From Chamaecrista fasciculata (taxonomy: Eukaryota > Streptophyta > Magnoliopsida > Fabales > Fabaceae), in the NCBI GenBank assembly GCA_003254925.1, contig QANZ01019395.1, positions 519,728-583,727 of the forward strand: a stretch of DNA of 64,000 nt, given 5' to 3'. A model generated the notes under the pieces. The model was not told where the DNA came from. It did not search any database and saw only the letters and a program-made list of their open reading frames with translations. Shown here in pieces: positions 12,319-25,302 of this stretch. How positions within the stretch are numbered: position 1 is the first letter of the stretch; each line of letters opens with the position of its first letter. A program made the translations under genes and the position numbers.

Positions 12319-13215
12319 GATAACAAAACTTTCATTGAAAGTGTAATTACTAATAATATAATGCTGTGAGATATCATATATAATAGTAGTATTATTCAGT
12401 TAGTAGTTGGAAATAGAAAGATAAGATTCTTGATGAGTACCTAACTAAAAGTTTACCAACTAAGCAAGTCTAGTCCGATCCCTAATCATCTTATTTATTA
12501 CCAATTAACCCCTCAACATCCCGGGTTGATTTTAGGCTCTATAAAATTATTCAGAAACCAGGAGTTTAACATATGAAGTTGTTCAATTCTTGTAAAATTT
12601 GTAGGGGTGTGAACTTCATATATTACTATTAGGCTGTTTCTTTTATAAAGTTTTTCTCTTTCTGTCCTTTCATGTGTCTGTCATACTTTTCTTTTTTGTA
12701 AAGTATTTCAGAAAATTTAAACTCAGAAATTATTACTTTTTTTGGTCTCTGGCTAGTTTTTTCTAGATAAATTGTCATAGGGGAACAAGTTGTTCAAAAT
12801 TAGTAAACCTATAAAGTTTTTGAAATTTATCGTCAGCACAATTCATAATCGAGTTCCCGCATCAGTTTTATATGTGCATGCACTATTTGAGTCTCCATAA
12901 GGGTGATGCTATATTTCAAAAGCTCGTATGATGGGGCATCCTATTTTTTGTCCCTTTTTTTTCTGGCCTAATTATTTTTGTCCCTTTAATCATCTTTCTT
13001 TTCAAGAAAAGAGAAAGCATGCAACTTTTTATTTCTTAAAAAGAACATATATCCATATCCATTTACAATATTTCACACCTAAAAACTAAAACATTATATA
13101 TTAAAATAGAATAAATTAATAATTTAACCTCTTAAAGATCATTAAATTAATAAATTGATCTTTGAAAGATTATTAAATTAATAAATTAATCTCTGAATAA
13201 TTGAAATATACAATT

Positions 13216-13575
13216 GGTTTAAGTGCACTTTTGGTCCCCTAACTTTCGCAAAGATCTCAATTTGGTCCCCTAACTTTTTTTGTTGCAATTTTAGTCCCCT
13301 AACTTTTGAAAACGTCTCAATTTGGTCCCCTAACTTTTGGAAACGTCTCACCATTGATCCCAATTTAGAGGATCAAAATTGAGACTTTTGCGAAAGTTAG
13401 GGGACCAACGGTGAGACGTTTTCAAAAGTTAGGGGACCAAAATTGCAACAAAAAAAGTTAGGGGACCAAATTGAGACTTTTGCGAAAGTTAGGAGACCAA
13501 AATTGCAACAAAAAAAGTTAGGGGACCAAATTGAGACCTTTGCGAAAATTAAGGGACCAAAAGTGCACTTAAGTC
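13216..13575. mobile_element. MULE-type MITE, 9-bp target duplication TATACAATT
   Basis: A 360-bp element with terminal inverted repeats (GGTTTAAGTGCAC at the left, its complement with two differences at the right). It is flanked by perfect 9-bp direct repeats TATACAATT at 13207-13215 and 13576-13584, the duplication length of Mutator-like elements. The interior is built from many alternating copies of a unit like TTTGGTCCCCTAACTTT, on one strand in the left half and the other in the right half, so a transcript would fold into a long hairpin. There is no coding capacity; the short frames here are repeat translations. Confidence 0.88.
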
Positions 13576-13622
13576 TATACAATTTAACTAGCTCATGAAA
13601 GAACCAAATGGTATCTCGCTAG

Positions 13623-14386
13623 TAAACCTGATCATAGGCTTCAAAAGCCGCCCGACTTGAGTAGTCCGGTCCGACAAAAAAGCAATATGAGCCCGAAAAT
13701 AAAAGCCCGAAGAAAAATGGGCCCAAATATTATTCGGGCCAGGCTTGGGTTTCTTTTCAAGTCCGGCTCGAAAGCCTGAGCCCGAATAATATGTATATAT
13801 TTTATAGTTTTAAATATAATATAGTATAAAATGTATATCTATATTATTATATTGCAAAGTAAAATTGTTAAAATTTATAGGACAATGAGTTTAAAGAAAA
13901 ATAAGATAATTGTATATATTATATTATATATAATTATTTATTTTATATAATAAAATATTTTATATTTCATAAAATACAATATCTATTATATATATTATAA
14001 TTATTAGTTAAACTATATATAAGAGTTAAAAAAATTAAAATTGAATATGATTGGAAAATAACTAAAAACATTTCATATGAAATGATGTTTGTTATGTAAA
14101 CTTGATAATTCTATAAGTTATAAAATTTAAATTGTTTGAAATGTAACTTAAATTGTATTGTATGATTCTTTTATGCATAAATTGTGAAATATAAAATATG
14201 TAATGAAATAATTAATTAATTAATTATATAATTTAAAAAATAAAAAAATGAGCCCGAATAAAAACGGGCCGAGCCCGGCCCGCGATCAGGACGAGCTCGA
14301 GCCCGGATTCGGGCCTACTTTTTAAGTGTTATTACCACCTAAAGCCCGGCCCGTATTTTAGCGAGCCCGACCCGCGATCAGGTACA
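13623..14386. mobile_element. hAT-type non-autonomous element, 8-bp target duplication CTCGCTAG
   Basis: Perfect 8-bp direct repeats CTCGCTAG lie at 13615-13622 and 14387-14394, the duplication length of hAT elements. The ends are short inverted repeats (TAAACCTGATCA at the left, complement of TGTACCTGATCG at the right). Inside each end are GC-rich clusters of AGCCCG/CGGGC motifs on both strands around an AT-rich core of about 430 bases. Such clusters resemble subterminal transposase-binding repeats. No coding capacity. Confidence 0.85.
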
Positions 14387-14605
14387 CTCGCTAGTCATTT
14401 TTACGAACTAACAAGTATAATGTTTAATTATTTCAAGAACTTAAGAGTACGTATATTGTTGATTTGTTTCAGATATTAAATTATGTATTTCAATATATAT
14501 TTTTTGAGGATTGAGTTATCAAGTCGATAATCTTTAAGAGACTAAAATATTAGTTTGCTTTATAAAAATAACTCCATCCATATTATATACATATATATAA
14601 TTCTA

Positions 14606-14950
14606 GGAAAAAGCACCCTTTTGGTCCTCAAATTTTAAGTCAAATTTTATTTTCGTCCCTAATATTTTACATTTTGATCAATTTCATTATTTGCTCTTAC
14701 TTTTAGCCAAACACTAGCGACAAATTCTACATAGCTAATGACATGTAATGTAAAATTGATAGAAAAGGAAACTCAAATACTAACTAAAATAGAAAAATAA
14801 GATGAAGTTTATTATCGATCTATTGAAAGAAGTTAGTTAAATAAAATTTATTAAAATGTGAAATATTATAGATGAAATTAACAGAAAAAAACCATTGATA
14901 ATGAATTAAAAATTGATATAAAGTTTGAGGACTAAAAGAGTGTTTTTTCC
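14606..14950. mobile_element. MITE, third copy of the TBL-intron family
   Basis: Inverted ends GGAAAAAGCACCCTTTTGG at the left and the complement of GGAAAAAACACTCTTTTAG at the right, followed inward by GTCCTCAAA. The interior has the ATTTTGATCAATTTCAT segment also seen at 2345-2650. This is the cleanest copy for defining the family. No clear target duplication. Confidence 0.7.
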
Positions 14951-15040
14951 GGGTAACTTTGTAATAAGTTTTGATGTTAAATTAAACTCGAGATTCATTC
15001 ACTCATTAACTATGATTCTATATTGAGTTACAAGAACTTA

Positions 15041-16133
15041 GGCCCAGTTCGTTTCCGTTTTGATTATAATATGTTTTGATTATAATCATAATAAACATGT
15101 TCGTTTACGTTTTTTTCCTGATTCAATTATAATCATGATTTTTAAATAATCAAACACACTCAATTACACTTATACCCCTATATATATACCTATAATTACC
15201 TATACTCTAATACAATCAATCACCCATCACAAGGGCAAAATGGTCATTGATCTCAATATTAGGCCATATTGTAAATACTCATTATTGTCTTGGGCTAAAA
15301 TGTTATTTTGCCCAAATTATTTATGAATCAAATTGTTATTTTAGCCATTCTTATATTTCTTCTTCCTCTCTCTCGTCTCTCTTCCCCCCTCTCTCTCTTG
15401 TCTTTCTTCAGAAGAGGAAGACGGTGATGGCTCCGGTGAGGAAGACGGTGGCAGCAACTTGGAGAAGGAAGGGATCCCAGATGAAATTTGTAAAATTAAA
15501 CTCACAAATTTGCAAAAACAGGAACAAATTTATCACAGAGGGAAAAAAANNNNNNNNNNNNNNNNNNNNNNNNNNNNNNNNNNNNNNNNNNNNNNNNNNN
15601 NNNNNNNNNNNNNNNNNNNNNNNNNNNNNNNNNNNNNNNNNNNNNNNNNNNNNNNNNNNNNNNNNNNNNNNNNNNNNNNNNNNNNNNNNNNNNNNNNNNN
15701 NNNNNNNNNNNNNNNNNNNNNNNNNNNNNNNNNNNNNNNNNNNNNNNNNNNNNNNNNNNNNNNNNNNNNNNNNNNNNNNNNNNNNNNNNNNNNNNNNNNN
15801 NNNNNNNNNNNNNNNNNNNNNNNNNNNNNNNNNNNNNNNNNNNNNNNNNNNNNNNNNNNNNNNNNNNNNNNNNNNNNNNNNNNNNNNNNNNNNNNNNNNN
15901 NNNNNNNNNNNNNNNNNNNNNNAACTTTTTCTTCCATTTATACCCCTATACAATTTATCAATTTCCTTACTTTTTATCCACCTACCACAATCATTACATA
16001 CCCATTTTAATAATTTCACACCAAATAATCAACAATCATCCAAACACCACTACAAAAATAATCAAATTTGATTATAATCAAACCATGATTATAATCAAAA
16101 CAAATTTAAAAAAAAACGGAAACGAACTGACCC
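15041..16133. mobile_element. PIF/Harbinger (Tourist-like) element with internal assembly gap
   Basis: Ends are GGCCCAGTTCGTTTCCGTTT at the left and the complement of GGGTCAGTTCGTTTCCGTTT at the right, bordered by TTA direct repeats (15038-15040 and 16134-16136), the classic 3-bp duplication of PIF/Harbinger elements. Both subterminal regions are rich in ATTATAATCA. The centre has 373 unread bases. The predicted frames crossing the gap are artefacts. Left of the gap is a CT-rich stretch and a short GA-rich segment (about 15410-15470) that could be captured sequence. Confidence 0.85.
15550..15922. other. Assembly gap (373 unread bases)
   Basis: A run of N inside the Harbinger-type element. 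The true length is unknown. Gaps of this kind often fall where an inverted repeat folds or a low-complexity stretch blocks assembly. Confidence 0.99.
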
Positions 16134-19100
16134 TTAATAATCGCGAAATAAACGCTCTTCATGACTATAAAGACAAAAAAGTGGCGCCAAACAGTATATA
16201 TATATATAAATATATATATATATACCATATTATATGTGGGAGGAGTTTTTTGGTCCTCCTCCCACTTATATTAAGATAAAAATTACAAATTATTAAAATA
16301 AAAGGAAATTTATTATTTAATCCCTCTTTTTTAACTAAATCAACAATTTGGTCCCTCATTTATTTTACATGTAACTACTGGTACACAAAGTCCCTAATAT
16401 ATATGATGATGGTGTGATATAAATTATGATGTTCACATGCCACACAAGCACATGGTCATATGCCGCCTACAAAAAACAAAAGAGAAAGTTGAAAAGAGTG
16501 CATGGGTGACTCGTCATTTCGGATTTATGACATGTATTGCCATTTCACAATGCGTTGCATCTGAGTTCTTCTCATCCACATGTATGTTTTTTGAATTTCA
16601 TCATTCGATTCGGCCACACAATATATATATACCACAACGTTATCGTTATCTTTATTCCTCTTGTTTTTCTTTCTTTTATTTGTCAGATTGATGACTCACA
16701 CACACACATACATATACATATATATATATATAGTACACATTAATTATATATATTATATAATATTTGACCTGCTGCAGGACGGTTCGATAAGACTTTAATT
16801 ATATAATTAAGTTCGTTAATTAATGGGTTTGACTTAGTTTAATCTAGTAGTTAACTACACGTACAGACGTATATATATATTCATCACCTGGATAAGAATC
16901 ATATATATTGAGCACTTTAATTTAAGTGTGAGCATGTGCTTGATAATGGAGGGAAATATGAATGAGTGAGAGTATTTCCAATTATGTTATAACTGCTTAT
17001 CATGATTCTTTCCGACATGCTTTCCTTCTATATGAATATGGTCCTGTCATCCCTCCTTTCCTTTCCGACATACCTTTATATATATAGATATTGATGGAAT
17101 CATTATATTAAAATTAAAAAAAAATTAAAGTAAATATATGGCACAATTTTTATTTTCATCAAGAGTAGTTGATCACTATTGGGTTTGATACCTTTTGTTA
17201 GGGACTTAGGGTAATGCAATTCCACAATAATTAAGGTAATGCAATATTTCTAAACGTACTCTTACTCTCAATTCCACAATCCGATCCTCTATTTTTTTAC
17301 TGACTTGATCATAGAAGCATAATATATAGGACCCTTAATTACTCTGTTTTGTTTTCCATTTTCCTGCAAGAACATTCTTGAAGTCTGGAAGATTAATTGG
17401 AAAACCTTTTGTAAGGCTAAACGTATAAAGTCAACAAGGTGATATGGACCAGAATTCCAATCAAGGTCAAGGTGATGACTTACACGTACGTGCCTATTAG
17501 ACTAATAACAAGAGTTATAACCAAGAGGATCCGAAAATTCATGTAATGCTTGATTTACAAGAATTGGGCTTGGATTATAGCGTTAAGATTGTCTATACAT
17601 AGAAATTCAATTTTTCTTGTAAGATTTTTAACCATTTCTCTACAGCATATATAATAAAATATTGGAACATAAAAAACTATCAATTCAATAATGAAATTAA
17701 ATTATTTTTTCTTTTTCTAGCAAACCCAAAGGATGAGTGGCACAATTGTGGGTCGGCAATCAATCAAAACATTCTATCCATTGTCGAAATCATATGAAGA
17801 TCACTTTTCTCTTTAATTTTCTATTCACTATATAGTTTTTTCTCTTTTCTTGAAATTCACCTTAAGGATATCAATATGGTTTAATAATATCTTTTCTTAA
17901 ATTGTGCTCCAACAAGGCTTGAGATTGTAGCTAGGCCAATTCATTTAATACTTCAAGGTCAGTGAATTAATTACAGAGAATTTTTTTTATGATTAGTTAA
18001 GATTCGGTATTCAAGTAACAAAGTATATATAAGCATTTGCTAATTTCTTGATCCATTCGTCTCGCTCATCAACTTAATTATTTAGTGTTATATATATGCT
18101 TTCCATTCCATATGGTGGTTTGAACTTTGAAGTAATTATAACACTTTGCTGCCCCTTTCATGTGCTCATCATACCTTATTAATAATGTTTCTATTTATAT
18201 TATCTACAAGCACAACTAATAAAAAAGCTCACTTACACATATACAAGATTATCCTAATTAAGCTGCATTTCAAAGGTCTTTTAAACAAATGATATATATA
18301 TATATTCCTTGTTTATTAGTATTACATTGAGATGATAGGGTACATGCAGCATTAGAGTTAATTTGATTACAGGCCATATTTAAAATCGAACTTAATTAAG
18401 GGCATGTTTTTAAGTGTACATATATCATATATGGAATTAATACTTACTGATGACACCAACACGTTATATTGTTATATTCATATAGGTTTAACCTCGCTAA
18501 TCACTATTATTAATATATTAACTGGGTAGTTGATTATGGGCACAAGGATTTGAATCTCCTTAAAGCCACTTAATTTCACTTGGTGGGCATCCTTCCCCAG
18601 GGAGATCCCCTGGCGCCTAAAGGCTAGTTGAGTAGTTGTTCTGGGTAAAACTGTTTGCAGTTTAGTCCTGTGCAGTAATCCATTGGGTTGGGCCTCTGTC
18701 GGCCTCTCCGACATGCCTCTGGCCCCCTGCCTGGTAGTTTTGGGAGTGTCTTTCCCTTACTACCAATTTTTTGTACCAAAAAAAATTGGAAGTTGATTTT
18801 GACACTAAAATTTGAGTTTGTGTGAAAGTAAACCTAAATGAACTAGTTTATACAATAAAAAAATGAACTAGTATATTTTTGAAAAATAAATAGTAAGTAG
18901 AATTACTAGTCTACCCTTCAAATATCACATAGGCCCTCTATGTAAAGTTGACTCTCCTAGGGCCATCAATAGTGAGTACGTACTAATTATTAACCAAGGC
19001 AATTAGAGTGCCACATGTGGATCTCCAATCAACAAGTGAGTCATGCACAACATTTTTTTTTTTAATAAATTCATTCCCAAATACACCTTCAAGAGTAATA

Positions 19101-19427
19101 TTTGACTAGAATTTGATGATTAAATAATAAAGATTGGAAGTGTGAAATCATTGGATAGTCAAAGCAACACCAAGCTTAGAAAGAAGAACACCCAAGTCCA
19201 CGATTTTGCAGTGCCTATGAATAAGTCAATTAGTCAGCCAAGTAATTAAGGACACATGCACATATCTATAGACATACATAAAACATATTAGTTACAAACT
19301 TTTTATTATGATTGTAGGACGGATCACAACACTACCGAGTGAGTGTAATAATAATCATATTAATAATGTGTATATATGAGCACCCCACAATCACCTTTTG
19401 AATATATATATGTATATGCATGGCTTA
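16134..19427. other. AT-rich spacer with no gene seen
   Basis: No supportable gene. It contains a perfect GC-rich hairpin at 16236-16265, several (TA)n tracts (about 16196-16222, 16720-16733, 18294-18305) and a moderately GC-rich block at 18490-18785 that looks like a retroelement or SINE-type fragment (it includes GGATTTGAATCTCC, complementary to a B-box-like GGAGATTCAAATCC). The block has no clear ends, so it is not called separately. Confidence 0.55.
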
Positions 19428-19791
19428 GGGCTGTTTGCAACCTTAATCCCAATTTCATCTCATTCAATCATCATCTCATCTTAGGATTGGATGAACAGTA
19501 ATGGTTTGGTATTTGTTGAAACTTCCATCTCATCTCATCTCATCTCATTCACATCATCATCTCATTCACAACATCATCTCATTTTCTCTTACAATTACCA
19601 ATCTATCCCTACTTATACACCTATAATTACTTATTCTTTAATACAAATATAAAAAAAAGAATTAGACAAAATAATAATTTTGCATACCATCATTTATTAC
19701 ACTTATAATTTTCTCTCTCTATCTATCATTTCTCATCATTTTTTTTTCACTTTCCACTCACACACCTCTCTCTCTCTCATACACACACACA

Positions 19792-19895
<104 letters not shown>

Positions 19896-20001
19896 ATAGG
19901 TATTTTAGTCCTCAAACTATGAACTCAGTTTCCTTGGCTCTTAAAATTATTTTTTGTTTAGTTTTTTTCTCAAACTATGCAATTAGTTTCTCAAAATATA
20001 G

Positions 20002-20338
20002 GGTTAAAAGGTCAATTTGGTCCTAAATATATGCCCTAATGTTCATTTTGGTCCATTATGTTTCAAAATATTTAAATTGCTCCTAAATGTTTGCAAAATA
20101 TTTCATTTTGGTCCCAAGTATTGAATATGGCTTGTTTCAAGTTCAAACATGATGAGTTTAGAGCTACGTATTGTTCCCGAAGAGTACCTCCATATTTTCT
20201 AGTTGAGACATTTTACCAATATTTATGACCAAAATGAATAATTTAGCCAACATTTAGGACCAATTCGAACTTTTTAAAATATAATGGACCAAAGTGAATA
20301 TTAGGACATACATTTAGGACCAAAATGAACCTTTGACC
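20002..20338. mobile_element. Nested MITE-like inverted-repeat element
   Basis: The left end reads GGTTAAAAGGTCAATTTGG and the right end is the complement of GGTCAAAGGTTCATTTTGG, each followed by TCCTAAA. Repeated 'TTTGGTCC' units lie in the left half and 'GGACCAAA' units in the right half. No target duplication could be confirmed. It lies within the larger Harbinger-type element. Confidence 0.6.
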
Positions 20339-21423
20339 AAACATTTTATTGTTGTTTTGTAATTTGCATTCTGGTCCTCAAACTATTCTTTTTTATTTTT
20401 TTGTCATTGAATTTCATAAATAGACTCCACTATTGGTGACCTGGATTTTTTACAGGCACTGGCTTATCATTTACACATGTTAGGGATTGATTAATTGGAC
20501 CAGTACAAATTTATGGATCAAATTGTAATCTTAAAATAATTTTCATGTTATAATTTTCACTTTGGCCCATAATCTCATCCAAATGGATTGACCCAAAAAT
20601 CTTCATCCAAAAATATCTCATCCTCATGCTTTCCAAGAGCATCTAATCTCAACATCATCTCATCCAACCCACCACCAAACACCTATCATCTCATCTCATC
20701 TCATTTTAATATCTCAATCTCATTTCATTATTTCTTACCATTTATACCCCTATACAAAATAAATAAATCCAACAACCTATTTCACCTAACCACAATCATT
20801 ACATACCCTTTTATATAATTTCACACCCTATTTAACATCATTTTCTCTAAAATCACCCAAACATCAATACATCATCTCATCTCATCTCATTACAACATCA
20901 TCTCTTGGATGAGATTGGGTTGAGCTGCAATTGCTCCCAAACAGGCCCTTAATTAGCCAAATGACATATGTATTCCATATATATACGTGGCTTGGGCGCA
21001 TGTGATTGTGGAGAGGACAAAGCATCTCATGACTTATCTACAAAAATGCTAATTAAGGTCTCTACACATAGGCATAGGGTTTTCATGTGGGCTATAAAGC
21101 TTCTTAATTAATTTGTTTGTCCTTTTTCTTTATTCTTTACTGAAACTTAGTTAAAAATTTAAGATTTGGGGTGGACATAGGACAAGACAGCATTAGTTGA
21201 ATCGGTTTTGGTCGGTTAGGCATAATTCGTTAGTGAGAAGAACATGCATCCAAATAATTAGTTAGCTAGACAGGAAATAAAATTCTTTAGTTTTTAATTA
21301 ATAATCCAACGGCACCCTTGATGTCGTTACACCAATAAAAGATAGTGTAATTTAAATTTGTTTGCCATAAAATTATGCTGATATATATATATATCTTTCT
21401 TTTTATTTGTGTTTTCATTTTAT

Positions 21424-23564
21424 GGCAAAACACCATTTCGCGCCCCTAACGTTTGCAGTAATTTTCAGTTATACCCCTAACGTTTTATTTTGTTCAGGCG
21501 TGCCCTCAATGTGAAATTAAAGTTTCAATTATGCACTCAATTTTGACTCAATGCCCATGTGACAATTTTTTTACTTATGTGTCATTTTTTAGGTATGACT
21601 TGAATACATGGCATGATGACTGGACATTCCTTTTTTTTTTTTCACCGTGGCATGATGACTGGATTTACGTTTTTGAACATAAAAATTGAGTAAACTAGCA
21701 AATCAGTCCCTGGATTTACATTTTTCATCATCTTCATTCATTTTAGTCTCAAATCCTCAAAATAAAATTGTAAAGTGTCCCAAAACTCTTCCAAACATTT
21801 CAATTTAGTCCTTAAAAGTATTAAAAACCCTAAAACCTAAACTCTAAACCTTAAAACTGTAAACTCTAAACCCTAAACCCTAAACTCTAAAATTCTAAAC
21901 CCTAAAACCCTAAACCCTAAAAAATCTAATTTGAGCAATTAGGTCCCTCACCCATTCTTATCCCATTATTCTCAATTCCCTCTCTTTTCATCATCTTCAT
22001 TCATTTTAGACCCAAATCCTCAAAATAAAATTGTAAAGTGTCCCAAAACTCTTCCAAACATTCTAATTTAATCCTTTAAAATATTAAAAACCCAAAACAA
22101 AAACTCAAAACCCCAAAACTCCAAATCCCAAACTTCAAACCCCAAATCCCTAAACTCTAAAACTTATTTTTTTCTTTAATCTTCATCTTCATCTTCTCTT
22201 CTAATACTATATTTTTTTTGTTTCTAATCTTCATATTTTCAGATTAAAATTTTTATTTTTAATTTTCATCTTCATCTTCATCATTATCATTATCATCATC
22301 ATCTTCATCTTCCCATTTCCAGAATCTTCCAACATCATCATCATCTTCATTGTATTTTCAAACGAGAAAACCCACTTCATCTTAATGTCCAGTCATCATC
22401 ATCTCTCACCCAGCCTTGTATACTCGTGACTCGCGATTTCGTCTTCTCCGATCAAACTCGCAATTCCTTGAGAATGTTGCTCTCTGAATTCCCAGAAGCC
22501 CATATGGTTTTTGAAATCTTCAAATGATATTAGCTTTCATAATTAGCCGCTGGTTTTCCCGATTCTGCTTCCACCACACCCTTTTCAGAACGGTATGCCC
22601 TTCGTGATGCTTAGATTGTAAAATTACTGGGTTTATTTCTCGTTTGAAAATGCAATGATGATGATGTTGGAAGATTCTGGAAATGGGAAGATGAAGATGA
22701 TGATGATGATAATGATGAAGATGAAGATGAAAATTAGAAACAAAAATTTTAATCTGAAAATATGAAGATTAGAAACAAAAAAAATTTTGTATGAGAAGAG
22801 AAGATGAAGATGAAGATTAAAGAAAAAAATAAATTTTAGAGTTTAGGAATTTGGGGTTTGAAGTTTGGGGTTTGGAGTTTTGGGATTTTGGATTTTGGGG
22901 TTTTGGATTTTTAATATTTTAAAGGACTAAATTAAAATGTTTGGAAGAGTTCGGGACACTTTACAATTTTATTTTGAGGATTTGGGACTAAAATGAATGA
23001 AGATGATGAAAAGAGGGGGAATTGAGAATAAGGGATAAGAATGGGTGAGGGACCTGATTGCTAAAATTAGATTTTTTAGGGTTTAGGGTTTTAGGGTTTA
23101 AAATTTTAGAGTTTAGGGTTTAATTAGAGTTTATAGTTTTAAGGTTTAAAGTTTAGGTTTTAGGGTTTTTAATACTTTTAAGGACTAAATTGAAATGTTT
23201 GGAAGAGTTTTGAGACACTTTACAATTTTATTTTGAGGATTTGGGACTAAAATGAATGAAGATGATGAAAAATGTAAATCCAGGGACTGATTTGCTAGTT
23301 TACTCAATTTTTATGTTCAAAAATGTAAATCCAATCATCATGCCACGGTGGAAAAAAAAATAGGAATGTCCAGTCATCATGCCACGTATTCAAGTCAGAC
23401 AAAAAAAATGACACATAAGTAAAAAAAAATTGCCACATGGGCATTGAGTCAAAATTGGGGGCATAATTGAAACGTTAGTTGAGGGCACGCCTGAACAAAA
23501 TGAAACGTTAGGGGCATAACTGAAAATCACTGCAAACGTTAGGGGCATGAAAAGGTGTTTTGCC
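21424..23564. mobile_element. Long-palindrome MULE-like element, 9-bp target duplication TCATTTTAT
   Basis: A 2141-bp element bordered by perfect 9-bp repeats TCATTTTAT (21415-21423 and 23565-23573). Termini are GGCAAAACACC on both strands. The inverted arms are very long, about 950 bases each (roughly 21424-22373 and 22628-23564), and diverge only at scattered positions. Each arm holds a block of telomere-like CCCTAAA/TTTAGGG degenerate repeats and a tract of CATCTT/AAGATG trinucleotides. The 250-base centre (about 22374-22627) is less repetitive and may be captured host sequence. No transposase is visible, so it is non-autonomous. Confidence 0.88.
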
Positions 23565-23573
23565 TCATTTTAT

Positions 23574-25294
23574 TTTAACATTTGAATATTTATAATTCAA
23601 GCTAACAGAAGATGTAAAAGTAGATGCATGTGGGATATGTTATGACATAAAAACTTGAGCATTTTCAAATAAGCCGACATAAATCTTGTACATTTTATAA
23701 AGCACTAAGAATCTAAGATATATGACCCATAATTTTTTTTGGGTTAAATTATAGATTTTTCTCATCTATTCGTGTAACGGTCTAAGCATAGATTAATCCT
23801 ATTCGAATGTCAAAGATGAAATGATTGGATCCTAGCTCTCAACAATATCAATTATAGAGTAGTGTAGCTCATCAACCACTAGTCCACTACACTAGACACT
23901 TATTGGTAATATATATGCATAATTGATGTCACAAATTGGAAGAGAAAAAAATTGGTTTTGGTGAAATAATAAACTCAATGTGTGGTATAGTATGTGATGC
24001 CACAAAAGTTTTTATTCTTTTTGCCCGTCCAATTAAGTCATTATTTCGATTTTATTTCTTGAATCTGATTTATGTCATATACTTAATTATACTGAGAGAG
24101 TGTTTTAACATAGATAACTGTATTGAAAAAATCTTACTTAAACAATCAATTACCAACCAATTTATCATTTTAACCAACCATATATGTTGATCTATACAAA
24201 AGGTTTTAAGTGGTTGGAAAGAGACGACATGAACTATATATAACTGTATGAATAACAACATATGATTGGTCATAATTAGTAGCATAATTTAACAACATAC
24301 TATCAAATTAAAAGTTATATATTTTCGAAGCCCAAATTAATAAATTTACAAAATATAAGTTATAAACTAGAAAATTTGTGTCGCAGAGAATTACAATACA
24401 TAGATCTTAAAAAATATACAAGCCTCAAGAAAACAAATATGCTTAGATTTTTCAAGTATAATTTACTTTATCAATTTATTTCATAAAATATCTTTTAAAT
24501 ATTTTAATTATTGAACTTTAATACTCAATCTTTTAAACATTTTCAAATTTTTTAGATAGATATATTATATAAAATATTAATTAGATTCATTATTTAAAAA
24601 CATATGTATATAATACAATTACCCCCCTTCCTACCAATTTTCTCTCAGCCACTTATTTCTTACAATTTTTTTTAATATCAATGTTAGTCTTTTCATCTTA
24701 TTTTAATTTAATTGATGATGTCTCATCATTAATTAATGACATATTATTAATTAATAATGTAATATAACTTATTTAGCACTATATATATTCGTTTATGATA
24801 TAGCTAGTACTATAGTCTATTAGTTTATAATTTTTATTTTTTTCACTATAAAAAAGAATAAAATCACTGATATATATCATATAATCAACTAATTAATGAT
24901 ATCATGTGTTAATTAATAGTGTCACATACATCATCACACATCATCAATAGAAAAAAAATGTGAAATTAAAATATCGAATTGATAAATAAAAATTAAGAAT
25001 AATTAATTTAATAAAAAGATTAAAATGTGATGGACAAAAATGCAATGAAAATGAAGAATTTGTTTAACTTGTATATCGGCACTCCATTATTTATTCTATC
25101 ACTATATTGTTTGTGTGTGTCTATGTTTGTGTATATACATAATAACTTAGTAATTAGATCAATATAATACCTATATCTATTTATACTAATATGATTTATA
25201 CTATCTCACTTTAGAGACTAACAATAAATTAAACAGTCTTAAAATTAATTGTGTGTGGGTCAATTAGATAGTTGGGGATTCATTCAAACTTAAC
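23574..25294. other. AT-rich spacer, no gene seen
   Basis: The region is strongly AT-rich with TAAT/ATTA motifs and short (TA)n stretches. The overlapping frames at 23936-24285 on both strands show no family resemblance. Nothing here supports a gene or a complete mobile element. Confidence 0.55.
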
Positions 25295-25302
25295 AAAGAG
25301 TC

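Larger units (their letters stand above)
8616..13206. other. Transposon-rich spacer upstream of the first CLE gene
   Basis: The first few hundred bases are the CLE promoter. Further on there is AT-rich spacer with a weak inverted repeat near 10795-11062 (ends containing AAGACCCCGAG and CTCAGAGGAGCC), a poly-T run at 10199-10216 and the SINE-in-MITE composite at 11727-12318. A 48-codon frame at 11477-11623 begins with a hydrophobic signal-peptide-like segment but matches no family I know, so it is reported only as an observation. Confidence 0.6.

Noticed and set aside
13178..13582. Minus-strand frames of 61 codons with repeated residues (LGDQIE...)
   Set aside because: Translations of the internal repeats of the MULE-type MITE at 13216-13575.
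15247..16071. Long reading frames on both strands through 15408-16071
   Set aside because: They run through the run of unread bases inside the Harbinger-type element; the open frame is produced by N.
21823..21930. CCCTAAA tracts as an interstitial telomere or chromosome end
   Set aside because: Degenerate, short and mirrored in the other arm of a MULE-like element, so part of the transposon.
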